Source of the DNA: Plantago ovata | Taxonomy: Eukaryota > Streptophyta > Magnoliopsida > Lamiales > Plantaginaceae | Reading direction: 5' to 3' | Length of the DNA: 64,000 nt | NCBI GenBank assembly: GCA_028274465.1 | Contig: CM051456.1 | Coordinates: 109,917,397 to 109,981,396 of the forward strand | Shown: positions 37,548-49,767 of the stretch, one piece after another | Position numbering within the stretch: the first letter of the stretch is position 1 | Layout of the letters: each line of letters starts with the position of its first letter | The notes under the pieces: generated by a model | The model's database searches: none | Told to the model about the DNA's origin: nothing | The model's input: only the letters and a program-made list of their open reading frames with translations | Translations under genes and position numbers: made by a program

Positions 37548-38651
37548 AGGTGATAAAGAAGGATTTGCTTAAGGTGTTTGAGGAGTTTCATACCTATGAA
37601 AATTTTGTAGAGGTATAAATAGCACTTTTATCACACTAATTCCGAAAAAAGGCAATCCTATCGAATTAGGGGATTATAGATCAATTTCGTTAGTGGGAGG
37701 CTTGTACAAAGTTATCTCTAAGGTGTTAGCAAACCGAATGGGGAAGGTTATGGAGGAAGTTATTGCTACGAATCAATCGGCATTTATGGGGAGCCGAAAT
37801 ATCTTGGATGGGGTGTTGATTGCTAATGAGATTATTGATGAAGCAAAAAAGAAAAGAAGAAAATCTTTCTTTTCAAGATAGATTTCGAAAAAGCCTATGA
37901 CTCGGTAAATTGGATCTTCCTTTTTTATATGTTGGCTTTACTAGGCTTTGGTGAGAGATGGATAAGGTGGATGAAGGAATGCGCGTCCATGGCATCGGCT
38001 TCGATCTTGGTGAATGGAAGTCCAACCAATGAGTTTGTGCTAGAAAGAGGGTTGAGACAAGGAGATCCGATCTCACCCTTCTTGTTCCTTATTGTGGCGG
38101 AATGTTTAAGTAGGATGCTAACAAAGGCTTGTGAAAGAAATGTTTTCAAACCGGTGGAAGTGGGCTCAAAGAAAGTGAAGGTTTCGCATCTCCAATTTGC
38201 GGATGATTCGCTTATTTTTGGAGAAGCTTCAAAAGAGAATATTAAGGTGGTGAAGGGTATCTTAAGATTCTTTGAGCTTTTTTCGGGGCTTAAAGTGAAC
38301 TTCCAAAAGTGCAATCTTTTAGGAGTCGGAGTGGGAGATGTGGAGTTAAAAGAGTGGGCGGATGCCTTAGGTTGTCAAATGGGAGTTCTTCCGACAACTT
38401 ACTTAGGTCTATCTATTGGCGGCCAACCAAGAAGGAAAGGGCTTTGGAGAGGAGTGAAGGAAAACTTTATTAAGAGACTTGGTGTGTGGGAGAACAAGTT
38501 CGTTTCACTTGGAGGGAGATTGATACTTTTGAACTCGGTTTTAAGTGCTCTTCCACTATATTATCTCTCATTTTACAAAATTCCCGTGGGAGTGGGAAAG
38601 GAGCTAATGAGCATTCAAAGAAATTTCCTTTGGGTGGCAATTTCTAGAAGT
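37548..38651 (+). pseudogene. 5'-truncated LINE reverse transcriptase, left-arm copy, ends at gap
   Basis: Reverse-transcriptase blocks read on the plus strand: GDYRSISLVGGLYKVISKVL, NQSAFMGSRNILDG, ERGLRQGDPISPFLFL, LQFADDSLIFG and TTYLGLSIGG. The FADD catalytic motif is intact here, unlike in the right arm. An A run near 37855-37865 is one base shorter than in the right arm and breaks the frame between NEIIDEAKK and FEKAYDSV. The GGG run just before the gap is also one base shorter. Confidence 0.85.
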
Positions 38652-38751
38652 NNNNNNNNNNNNNNNNNNNNNNNNNNNNNNNNNNNNNNNNNNNNNNNNN
38701 NNNNNNNNNNNNNNNNNNNNNNNNNNNNNNNNNNNNNNNNNNNNNNNNNNN
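38652..38751. other. Assembly gap (100 N) near the centre of the inverted duplication
   Basis: Exactly 100 N, placed where the left LINE copy stops and sequence of the opposite-facing LINE copy begins. Confidence 1.
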
Positions 38752-41575
38752 TCCTTGTTAATGCAGGATACAACGAGTTATGTTAAACCTATCCCTCCTC
38801 TTAAGTACACATAACCCACAAGCGGCAAGAAATTTAAGGCCACACCGACATAAGCAATACGAGCCGAAGAGACAAAGAAAACTCACCGAGGGGAGAAGGA
38901 GTTCTAGCTCAACACAAGGTCATCATTAAAAGCAAAACACCTTTGGGTAGATAACCGAAACAATACTCAAGAGAGAGCTCTCCACGTTCAAACGCCACCT
39001 ACAAGCAATAATACGAATCTCACTCGGTCCTAAAGTCAACCGATCAAAGAAGAAGAAAGTGTAAAGCTAGATAAAACCGCAACAACGCAAAACACTAACA
39101 CTAAAGGCACCTCGGGACACAACCCAAGCAAATACACCCACAACACACACACCGAAAGTAAACAAGAACAAGGTCACAACGAATACCTCAAGGTCGCCCA
39201 AGGGTCAAGGAAGCGGCATCGAAGGGTAGAGACCCCGTGTGTCCACCTTTTCATTAGAAAACCGAGTGTTCCCTTTAGAAGTCTAGGCATAACTTTGGCT
39301 CCAAGAGCCAATCCACTACTCTCACATTAGTCTTGAAGACACCTTTCCCTCTTAGCCACCACCAACATTGTAATTTTAATTTTTCGACGAATTCTGAAGG
39401 AGAGTAAGACTCATTTGAGTAATTAAGAGAGCTTGTTCCTCGCCAACCAAAGATTCCATAGAATCCCGTGCCAAAAGACTAGCCAAACTTTCTTTTTTCC
39501 TCTAGGAGCTAACGTAACAAAATCTTCTAAGCATTCCTCCAAAGACGCTTTTAAATGGGAGATTTACTTGAAGCCAAGTACTCATCAAGTCCCACACTTG
39601 GCACGAGAAAGAGCATCCACGTAAGATATGCCACGATGTCTCTTCTTCCCTCCCACACCATTTACAAAGATACTCCGTTTCACTAAAAAAGACCCCTCTT
39701 TTTCGAAGATTTACCTTTGTAGGTATACGATCTTGTAGCGCTTTCCACACAAAAGCATTGACCTTCGAAGGTCCATATTTCGACCAAACTTCCTTGTGCC
39801 AACGTGCTATATCCAAGATCCCTCATGGGCATTAAGCTCCCGATAGCCTTCACTAGTAGTATAGCCTCCTCCTTTTAATGCTCCCCAATTCCACGTATCT
39901 TCCACTCCTCTTTCAACATAGATCTTTCAACCTCCCTTTTTAAGTTAGCTTCTTCTTCCTCTCCCCATGCTAGAAGCTCTCTTCTCCATCCCCCATGAAT
40001 CTCAAAGTGTCACTACCTCCCACAAGTCTTTCACCTACAAAACAATCCTTTCTCAAGTCTAAAGAAAAAAGTCTTGGGAACACCTCTTTTAGAGGTCTAG
40101 CCCTTCCTCCCCATCTCTTCGACCATAAGGAAGTATTCAAACCGTTTCCCACTTCCTTCTTGCAATTATCCCCAAACCAACCACTACCTCCTACCTCAAT
40201 TATTGTTTTCCACCAATCCGACCACCCTCCCCTCTTTTTTCCTTCTCTCCTTAGATCCACATTCTCCTTCCACCTCCCATACTTAGAATCAAGAATGTTG
40301 ATCCAAAGTTCCTTCCCTCCCACTTGAAGACTCCATGCCCACCTCCCCAATAGTTCTTTGTTGAAAATAAGAAGATCTTTCACCCCTTGGCCTCCTTTTT
40401 GTTTCGGATTACAAACTTTTTTCCCAGCCACCCATGCGATTTTCTTCTCCTACTTCTAGAAATTGCCACCCCAAAGGAAATTTCTTTGAATGCTCATTAG
40501 CTCCTTTCCCACTCCCACGGGAATTTTGTAAAATGAGAGATAATATAGTGGAAGAGCACTTAAAACCGAGTTCAAAAGTATCAATCTCCCTCCAAGTGAA
40601 ACGAACTTGTTCTCCCACACACCAAGTCTCTTAATAAAGTTTTCCTTCACTCCTCTCCAAAGCCCTTTCCTTCTTGGTTGGCCGCCAATAGATAGACCTA
40701 AGTAAGTTGTCGGAAGAACTCCCATTTGACAACCTAAGGCATCCGCCCACTCTTTTAACTCCACATCTCCCACTCCGACTCCTAAAAGATTGCACTTTTG
40801 GAAGTTCACTTTAAGCCCCGAAAAAAGCTCAAAGAATCTTAAGATACCCTTCACCACCTTAATATTCTCTTTTGAAGCTTCTCCAAAAATAAGCGAATCA
40901 TCCGCAAATTAGAGATGCGAAACCTTCACTTTCTTTGAGCCCACTTCCACCGGTTTGAAAACATTTCTTTCACAAGCCTTTGTTAGCATCCTACTTAAAC
41001 ATTCCGCCACAATAAGGAACAAGAAGGGTGAGATCGGATCTCCTTGTCTCAACCCTCTTTCTAGCACAAACTCATTGGTTGGACTTCCATTCACCAAGAT
41101 CGAAGCCGATGCCGTGGACGCGCATTCCTTCATCCACCTTATCCATCTCTCACCAAAGCCTAGTAAAGCCAACATATCAAAAAGGAAGATCCAATTTACC
41201 GAGTCATAGGCTTTCTCGAAATCTATCTTGAAAAGAAAGATTTTCTTCTTTTTCTTTTTTGCTTCATCAATAATCTCATTAGCAATCAACACCCCATCCA
41301 AGATATTTCGGCTCCCCATAAATGCCGATTGATTCGTAGCAATAACTTCCTCCATAACCTTCTCCATTCGGTTTGCTAACACCTTAGAGATAACTTTGTA
41401 CAAGCCTCCCACTAACGAAATTGACCTATAATCCCCTAATTCGATAGGATTGCCTTTTTTCGGAATTAGTGCGATAAAAGTGCTATTTATACCTCTACAA
41501 AATTTTCCATAGGCATGAAACTCCTCAAACACCTTAAGCAAATCCTTCTTTATCACCTCACACAATTAATAATAT
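38752..41575 (-). pseudogene. 5'-truncated LINE: reverse transcriptase, zf-RVT and 3' region, right copy
   Basis: Read on the minus strand from 41575: RT domain (41565-40909; GDYRSISLVGGLYKV, FKIDFEKAYDSVNW, RGLRQGDPISPFLF), then a TAA stop in place of the Gln codon just before FADDS (about 40907-40909). The RT thumb/connection region follows (40857-40456, TTYLGLSIGGQPRRKG), then the QKGGQGVKDLLIFNKELLGR block (40431-39970). The zf-RVT Cys/His region (YLCKWCGREEETSWHILRGC) lies in 39816-39502. The rest down to the gap looks like 3' UTR. The part 38752-40451 is unpaired because the left copy is cut off. Frame breaks lie between blocks. Confidence 0.85.
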
Positions 41576-43485
41576 GTTTATATGTATTCATTCGAAGTTT
41601 GGTTAGATTTTAATTTTAAAAAAGTAATTGTATTAGTTTATTTTATAATTAGAATTTTAAAATTAAATGCAGTTTGTAAGATCAATCCAATCAAACTTCA
41701 AATGCATACATATAAACATATCATAACGTATTCCCAACCAACCAAAATAATTCCGGTGTAGATGGCGTCATTGAGCGGTTGCAATTTCTACGACACATAA
41801 GTAAATTGGATAAATGGCGTGACGGTGAGTGAGAGAAGGTTAATTGTGTAGGTTTTGTTTTGCCTTTTGATATTATTAAATGGACTATTTAGTTTTTATT
41901 ATCTTATTGACACTAGATGGATGACAATGTGGCACTAGATAGATGACATGGGAGCTGAAAAACGTCCAAATAAGTAAAGTCAACGCAAAAGGACTATATT
42001 GCCAATTTTACAAACTTTTGGACCACAATTGCCAACGCTTTAAACTTATGGACTACATTTTCCATGACCACCAAACCATATACTGCATATGCCAAAACAA
42101 CTAAACCTATGAACCATTTTTGCCAATTGCTCTAATCTAACTAATTTTAGTATACGTATTTAGCGAATGAGCTTACAAGCTAACTGATAAGGTGACATTC
42201 ATCACCATTGAAGGCGAGCTCGCGTTAGCTAATTTTAGTCTGTAATGTGAACGTGAGCTAATAAGCTAATACTAAACATAATCTAATTGTTTGTATGTAA
42301 ATGGTTTTGCACTTTTCACTTATTTCTATTTAAGCAAAATTAATTTATGGATGTTTGGAATTTTACTTAAAAAACATAAATTGCTGTAGAAAAAAATTTG
42401 TAGTATTTGACTTAGACGTGGATTTTGCTAAAAAGATTGAAAAAAATATGATTACTTACTTATAATTTAATTACATATATGTTACTACCCTGCTTTTAGC
42501 CGTCAAAATCACCCTTTAATTCAACTTTTGACAGTTATTTGCTTCTTCTTTTTTTTAATATTACGGTAAAAGTTAGCAAATCAATCAAATATTAAAATTT
42601 TGACTTCTCTACTTTAAAAGCCTATTTTTAAACATTTGCAATCATACACTAAGTATATTCCATCTGTATGTCCAAGAACTCCATAATTAATTAGGCGGTA
42701 CAATATCTAGGTTTTAAGGGAAGTTTAAAAGGACCAGAAGTTAATGGAACAACAATTATCTACCCTAGGGCACTCAACCATGACCATTGTAGCAGGTTTC
42801 TAATCACTCTCATTCGCATTGGAAGTCAACTGAAGAAGACCAGGAGCAATCATCACTACAAGTACAATCTAAGGGATATTCATCACCATTGCACCGTCAA
42901 AAACTCCCAAATGTTAAATGTTAAGTGTAGATTAAACTTTACCAAGGTAAAATCATAAAAAGTACTCGTGATTACTAAAGCACACAAGCACACAAGGAAA
43001 AACCCTTTTATAAATATCGGACTTAGTCAAAGAGTCAAGCAAGCACATCTAGACCTTATTCTCCCAGATCATTATCTCGGAGCTTTAACTACTTGATCGA
43101 ACTCCGACTTATCGATACACGTGGGACTTGTCTACTAACGACCCAATCTCGTATTGTTAGCAAGTTCCCACCTTACAAATCACATTTAGATCAGTGTTGG
43201 CTTAAGTTCAGCTCTCACTAATAGAAACTACGAAACTTAGAACACGCTAAATATGCGCTCTCATCGGTTTGAGCAATTGCACCCAAGGGGAAAGGAGGAG
43301 TCGTGTAAATCTTGTGATGTTTATACTGGTATCCAGTTCCACAATTTCAACAATAGGATCAAACACTGCACATCTGATAAAACATTTGGAGTCGGATGAA
43401 ATAATTCATGAGAAAAAAGAAAAAGGGGAAAAAACCATAAAGTTATGTCGTCAGTAGAGTTACATCACCCAGATTATCATGTAAT

Positions 43486-43495
43486 GACACGTGTC
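43486..43495. promoter_or_regulatory. G-box/ABRE-like palindrome, right arm
   Basis: GACACGTGTC, about 104 bp above the TATA box of the 92-aa gene. Confidence 0.45.
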
Positions 43496-43598
43496 AGAGT
43501 GGTCTAGAAGCCTTTCCCCTCAAGCTTCTGAATTAAGTATCACAAAAATACTCCTCACACTGGTATATTTAATTCAGTGCTATACTGAACTAGGCACC

Positions 43599-43608
43599 TT
43601 ATATATAT
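43599..43608 (+). promoter_or_regulatory. TATA box of the 92-aa gene, right arm
   Basis: TTATATATAT, 83 bp before the ATG at 43691. Confidence 0.6.
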
Positions 43609-43690
43609 TTCATTTCAAAAAACAAAGCACAAAAAACAGGGCATATTCCAAAACAGAGCAAAACAGAGCAGATACAGTCATACAGATAAA

Positions 43691-43969
43691 ATGGTGGCAG
43701 AAACTGATCAGAAGCTAGGCCGATCCTCGGCCTCCTCCCCAGTCGCTGCAATTGGGACTCTTCCGACGTTCAGGCCCAAGAAAGGGAGTGTTTTCCCGGC
43801 GAAACGCACACTTGTAAAGAAAATGATCTTCTTTTCGATTGTTGATTCCATCGTCTCCTGCTTCATCGACTCCGGGCATCCAAACACGGCCTTATACATG
43901 AAGCAGAACCATGGAAAGATGATGATTAAGAAGAAGAAGAACAACAAGGGTGTGTTTCCATACCAGTAA
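43691..43969 (+). CDS. 92-aa protein of unknown function, right-arm copy
   Basis: A single exon from ATG 43691 to TAA 43967-43969. The protein is the same as that at 35144-35422: basic FRPKKGSVFPAKRTLVKK, one hydrophobic helix, Lys-rich end. The start is supported by the TATA box at 43599-43608. A nuclear or membrane-peripheral location is possible from the basic and hydrophobic segments, but this is inference. I do not recognise the family. Confidence 0.68.
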   Translation: MVAETDQKLGRSSASSPVAAIGTLPTFRPKKGSVFPAKRTLVKKMIFFSIVDSIVSCFIDSGHPNTALYMKQNHGKMMIKKKKNNKGVFPYQ

Positions 43970-44927
43970 ATTTGTTATCTATTCTTCACTCTTCTTTTGT
44001 TTCTTACTTCGTAGTATTTGTTGTATTTCAAACTTCAAATTTGTACTAGTGGATTCTTGATTTTGATTAAATATCAAGTATCATCATCATTTTTCATTTT
44101 TGTGTTCCATACTTCCATTTGATAATATATATAATCACTTGATAACTATCATTGTCTATCCACCATGTTGATGGCTTTGTGTTTAACAATTGATACTAAC
44201 ATTTTCCTTTTGGTTTAAATTTTTTAAGAGTTTGGATTCTTTTTCCTTTTCTACTATTGTTTTATATGCATTAAATTAACTCATTACATTTACATTTGTA
44301 CATTAGTCCCTGATCAGGTGATGAATCTTGTGTGAATTGTTAATTAAGCTACCCTTCACCTTCATATCAAATATCACATATCTCATTTACATTTACATGA
44401 ATATCACAGAATTTGTGTATACTCATGTTATGGTTCAAATGTATATTTCTAAAACTTGTACCCATGTGCACCAAGTCATTTGATACCGGAATTGTATTGA
44501 AGTTTCCTTTAATCTAGGTTTAAAATTAAATGTTACATTTAACAAGCATGGCGGGATGGAGAGTAATTGCAAGTTAAACCAAACTTCATACTGTATGGGT
44601 CAGGTGGTATTGGTCCATAAAAGGGGTCATATCTTTTGTTATGTGATCAATGGTTGACGAAAAGAAAAAAGGATCATACATGTCACACAACATCACCATC
44701 ATATATATGTTCCAGGAGCAAAAGAGGCCCAATTAAATGTGTTTTTTAAAAGGTTTGCAAAGACTTCAATTTGTTTGATATAGATCAATTGATGATACTT
44801 TATCACATCCACATCAATCAATTACTCCATCCAAATTCACTGCATCATTTCTTCAATGCTCCAATCCAAATACACTGCATGTAGCTAGGTCTTCATCCAC
44901 GGTAAAGGTTAAATTCAATAGGAAAAC

Positions 44928-45109
44928 CATGGGCGGAATCAGGAATTATTGTTAAGGGGGGCGAATATCATTTTTTAAAAGTTTGGGGGGCGAAAAGTAA
45001 AAAAATCGTAAAAAATTCCTTTAAAATTTTTAAAAAATCATATATTCCTTCTAAAAAATTTTTTTTTGGGGGGCGGAGGCCCATGCCGGCCCCCCGGGTT
45101 CCGCCCCTG
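44928..45109. mobile_element. Small hAT-like MITE, right-arm copy
   Basis: The ends are CATGGGCGGAATC and GGGTTCCGCCCCTG (GGGCGGAA shared inward). The 8-bp flanks AGGAAAAC (44920-44927) and AGGAAAAG (45110-45117) match at 7 of 8. It is 182 bp and non-coding. Confidence 0.8.
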
Positions 45110-45314
45110 AGGAAAAGTTTGACATAGTCAATGGATTTCTCCTTTGACTCTCAATCCACAACGTCTAAGTGTTCTAATTAATGAGTTTGAGGGTATTGAT
45201 ATTGTATTAGATGTGGTTTAATTGTTTGGATAACTTTTGGTGCAAATGTTATTATTACGTATGTGATCTCCTGATTTATCACGTGCAATATTCATAAATA
45301 ATGAAAGAAAATTA

Positions 45315-45489
45315 GTCAAAGCGTTTGTAGCCGAGTGGCAAGCTGAGACATCCCGTAACCAAGTGGTCACGGTTCGATCCCCGAAATGGGTGATTATGCT
45401 TTGTATAGAGATTATTGAAATGAGGTTGATTAGTAATTTATTGATGCAAATTTGTAGGCCAAACATTATAATTATAATAGTATCTAAAA
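45315..45489 (+). mobile_element. tRNA-derived SINE with 11-bp target-site duplication
   Basis: A pol III box A-like TAGCCGAGTGG (45328-45338) and box B GGTTCGATCCC (45371-45381) sit at the 5' end. The unrelated body ends in TATCTAAAA. It is flanked by AAAGAAAATTA at 45304-45314 and 45490-45500. The left arm holds the clean empty site (33800-33810), so this is a SINE insertion and not a tRNA gene. Confidence 0.9.
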
Positions 45490-47364
45490 AAAGAAAATTA
45501 ATAGGAGTAATAAATTATAGAGAGATTCATGGTTGAAAATATCAAGAAATAACACAAAGTACCAAAATGTCTCCATTGAGATGAAATTACATGGAATTTG
45601 GAGACAATTTAAAACACTTGAGACGTTTTCCTTTTATTTTATAAATCTTGTTATTTTAATTTATGAAACGGAGAGGAAAATTGCAAAAGATATAGAACTT
45701 TGTCATTTTTTTAATAACGCGAAACATAACATATATCAATACCAAACTTAATTATAAATATATATGAACTAAAGCTTTGTTCTCTTCTGAAGTGAACTGA
45801 AGTTAATGGATCTGAACTGAACTTCCTTGTAGTATAAAATACTATTAAGAAAATCTGAACTGAACTGAATTTAATATATCTGAACTGAACTCTGATTGAA
45901 CTTAACTTAAATTAATTTGACGAAAATAACTGAGCCTAATATTAGTCCAGCACTATTATTGTGGTTATGACTTCTGATCATCAATTGATCATAACTTTCT
46001 TAGTTAAATTGTTGACCCACGCATACCACAGTAAATTCGATGTATCCAAAACACCAGATATGTTTATATGTAATGTCAATGATCTATCCAGGTCTCTCCC
46101 TTTTGGACCATTAGTGCGTTCAATAATACCTTTATATTGATTCCAAAGTGTAAGAAAAAGTCATTTGATTTCTTGTACATGCATCAACAAATCAATCTTC
46201 TTTTTCCATTAATTCTCACAACTTTGTTGATGTTTTCACGTCTAGAGATCATTTGCCTTTATGTTTCTCTTTGGGAAGAAATACTACTAGTACTATATAA
46301 TTCAGATAACTAAGTTGCTGATATGATGCTTAATTGGTCAAATTAAGAAGCTACCTACGTACTATCAACCTATCTCAATCCTCGGTTAATCTACCTTTCC
46401 AGAACTCTTTATCTTTAAATTTTCATTTTCATTAATCTAAGCTATTTGGTCGTCCATGATTGATGTCATTAACTCCAAGTATATAAGTTGCTGGACTTCA
46501 GTGGATAAGGAATTCACCCTCCTGTCACCATTTAATTAAAAAAATAAAACAAAAATATAAATTTGACCGCATGTAATAAGGACATGGCATCTTATTAGTA
46601 TATTATTGTATTACCGAGAATCATTTAGTGAATTATGATGAAAAATAATTTTACTAAATTTAATAGGGTTAAAATGTACTAAAAGCTTAATTTAATGAAA
46701 TTAACTTAACTGGAACTGAATCAAATTAAATATTATTATTTTCTCTTTTTAGTTAAAAAAAATAAAGAATAAAAATAGAGCCTCTGTTGCCTAGGGCGCA
46801 CCGAGACTTTATGTAATAAGGGTTCCTGTGAACTGTGAAGTGTAATAAGCTGTCCGTTAGTTTGGTTTAAGCTCTTTAATCCACCGTGTTAGTACAACAT
46901 AAACATATATCAGCTGGACTAATCCATTTTTTCACACAACTACAACTTCAACTTAGAGAATTAAAGGCTTGAAAGAGTTCTGTTTCGCGATTGGTACGTA
47001 CAATAAAAATATAAAATATAGAAATTAATGTATGGTACTAATCAAAGGTTATGGAATGATGATGAATGAAGTTTAGTTTAAACTTAACATTAAAGTTTAT
47101 GGCTATGTAGGGCTCTTAAAAGTAGGTCCGAACAACTTTATGAATTGATGAATTGACCGGGTGACAGTAACAGCACAACTAGAATATGGCACATGATCTT
47201 AGATAAGTTTTTTTGAAATATATCTATATCAATGAGTGACGGAGGCTAAAATGATATTGAACGATAAGGAGGAGTTTGTTTAACATGGACTGAGGAATAG
47301 ATTATACTTTTCATCGCGATAAGAAATCGTCGTTTGGATGGAATATAGAGAGATTATTTTCAAT

Positions 47365-47755
47365 TACTTACTCCTTGTTTGATCTTCTCCTTCGTTTTTT
47401 GCTTGTGCGGTTGGTTCCTCTTCGGCTTTGAGCTCGTCCTTGGCGAATGAAGTTTATCTCATCCGTTGTGGCCTCTCGGGTACCTTGGGTTCTTGTTTTT
47501 CTCCTTTGGTTGCTACTACTTCTCAAGGCACGTTTGGTTTAACCTAGTTTGAGTTTGATTGTTTTTTAGCTCTTTTGTTCCTTGTAGAGAGTGCTCCTTG
47601 CTTTTTCTAGCTTTGCCCGGGTGTTTGTTGCTTTGACATTAGGTAGCGGTTAGGAAGCCTATGACTTTGTTTTTTCTATTTTCTTTGTACTTCTTCGAGC
47701 ATTTTTTATGCTCTTCTTTTAATATATTTGGCCGTTTAAAAATAATAATTGAACG
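47365..47755 (+). mobile_element. LINE 3' fragment, right-arm copy
   Basis: The non-coding 3' region ends TTTAATATATTTGGCCGTTT then AAAAATAATAATT. Counterpart of 31482-31865. Confidence 0.55.
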
Positions 47756-48290
47756 AGTGCGAAAAATACTAAATTTGGGAGTTGGGATTTGAGAATTGGG
47801 ATGAAATACTTGAGAAGTTTAAAAAAGTTTAAAATTTAAGGGACGAATTCCATCACCAGTCCTGTACCCTAATTAGGGTTGTTTAAAAAGCTTAAAACTT
47901 AGCTCCGCCCTGCCCTGGTATTTATTTATTTATTTACTTTTTTGTAACCGTTAAAATGATCTTGTTAAGCAAACAATGCTCAAGGTATTAAGTTTAGTAG
48001 GGCTGTTTGGCCTGCATTTTGAAGAGGGACAAAAAGTCCAATTAAGGCAAGGAGAGTTGGAGACAGAATCTTTCCTAAATAAAAAACTCAATCTTGACAA
48101 TTTATCTTTAATTATTTCTTTTGATCAAATTTATATTTATATTTTTTTCAAATATTCTGGGTCACCCGTGCTTGTATTTATGCATGATTTTGTCATTTCC
48201 TGTATGAACACAAACTGTCATCACCATATCTCAGATTTCATTGCTAGATTTCCCCAGAATATGCTTTAAGATTCTTTTCACACTTATATA

Positions 48291-48546
48291 CTACCCCCGT
48301 ACCATAACAGTTGCACCATTTTGCCATTTTGATTGTACCGTTAGAGTTGCACAATTTCATTTCTTTGCCATATTTGGGCATGTTAATATTAATTTTATAT
48401 TCCATCAACACATTTTTATGGTTACAAATTCCCAATAAAGTAAAAGCAACTTCCAATATCAATATAACTTACTGTAATATTTAACTCTTTTATTTATTTT
48501 CTATTCTTGAAAACAAATAGTGCAACTGTTCTGGTACGAAGAGAGA
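48291..48546. mobile_element. Stowaway MITE, right-arm copy
   Basis: TA at 48289-48290 and 48547-48548. The left end is CTACCCCCGTACCATAACAG; the right end, read inward, is CTCTCTCTTCGTACCAGAAC. Its interior shares GTTGCACCATTTTGCCATTT with 30222-30470. Confidence 0.78.
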
Positions 48547-48705
48547 GTATATAAATGTGGAATCTGCAAATTAAGTATGAAAAATGTAAACATTCAAAAT
48601 GGGGGTTGGTGGTGGAGGGTCCTTTTCTATTGGCTTCTTCTTGGTTGGATGAGTAGGGCAAAATATGAATCGATGGAGTTATAAGTGGTGGTGCTACTAG
48701 TATTT

Positions 48706-49767
48706 AATCAACAACAGTAGCTATGTTGTGGTCGGTTATAATTTCGCTCTATAGATGTTAGGGATTAAAAAGTGGAAAAGCGTAATCCTGCATGGAGCCG
48801 TTTGCTATGTTTGATGACATTAAGGTAGATTAATTACATAGAAGATTAATTACGAAAGAAATTAACAAATTTTGGTGTTCTGTATGAAGTAGGTAAGATT
48901 AATAAAAATGGAAATATGTTTTAATTAACCTTTTGTATAATTTAATTCACATACATAAAAATGAAAATATTTTCTAATCTGGCTAAAAGATTCATATCTA
49001 CCCAACATTGGGAAGATTGAAACCTGGTCTGTTGGGAAGATTGAAACCTGGTCTTAATACCGGGTCATCAATACTTCATGTTGATGACCCTGTAATATAT
49101 AACTAGTAGTGAACATAAGATTACTACACATATTAGTTGGTCTAATTTTCCACAAAATGCTATATTAAGGGTTAGAGAATAGCTCCCATATGTATAATAT
49201 CCTTGAGCTTCTACTTTCGTTATGAGTCACCTTTGACAGTGCAAAAAGGTCTAAATTGATTGGCCGTTTCAGGCATTAAACAAAGCATGCATGGTTTGAT
49301 GAAGTTAAAATTCTCCAGTTTCTATTTTACTATGTGGCATATCATACTTTTCCATTGTTTACAACTTTTCATCTGTGTCATTGATGAATGATGATTGCTA
49401 GAAATTAGAAAATAACGTTGTCATCTGCTCTCAATACATTAAGTAAGTGTACTGTACTTGTTGCTATCAAATATGTAACCTCAACAAGACTGAGTTGTTC
49501 CATAATCCACACTTTGTTTTTCCTTTCCAGGTGCAAACATTCAAAACAGAAGCAGAGCTTTAATATCGGATGCAATTATAGCTGAGCTGTGATCCTAACA
49601 CATCGAAATGTACGAATGGAGATACGAGATGCGCTATTCTTTCTCCAGCTAACACAAAACATATCATAGTTGTACATTACAACAGCATGCTGTTGCAGAA
49701 GCGTAAAGTAACATCATGTGTAAAAGCTAGAAGATTGCATCCTTTCATTCTCACTTGGTAAGTTGGA
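48706..49767. other. Intergenic stretch with a 24-bp tandem repeat and a hairpin
   Basis: TTGGGAAGATTGAAACCTGG is repeated at 49008 and 49032. A perfect 10-bp stem (GGGTCATCAA 49062-49071, TTGATGACCC 49081-49090) follows. The last 200 bp probably hold the 3' UTR of the minus-strand gene ending at 49768. No gene is seen. Confidence 0.55.

Larger units (their letters stand above)
30525..38651 (+). repeat. Left arm of a large inverted duplication
   Basis: From about CTAGTAGTAGCACC (30530) to the gap edge at 38651, this arm matches the reverse complement of 40452-48705. Shared landmarks in order: Stowaway MITE, LINE 3' end, hAT MITE, 92-aa gene, LINE RT fragment. In a 190-bp stretch compared by eye (about 36815-37005) I counted four substitutions, about 2%. 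The arm lacks the SINE found in the other arm and ends abruptly inside the LINE at the gap. Confidence 0.9.
40452..48705 (-). repeat. Right arm of the large inverted duplication
   Basis: Reverse-complement match to 30525-38651 with the same order of features. Differences include an added 175-bp SINE plus 11-bp target duplication (45304-45500), a 10-bp duplication upstream of the 92-aa gene, a nonsense change in the LINE RT and scattered substitutions. Homology ends at about 48705, after which the flanks are unrelated. Confidence 0.9.

Noticed and set aside
45328-45381. tRNA gene
   Set aside because: Box A and box B are present, but there is no acceptor stem closure. The unit is a 175-bp insertion with target duplications, i.e. 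a SINE.
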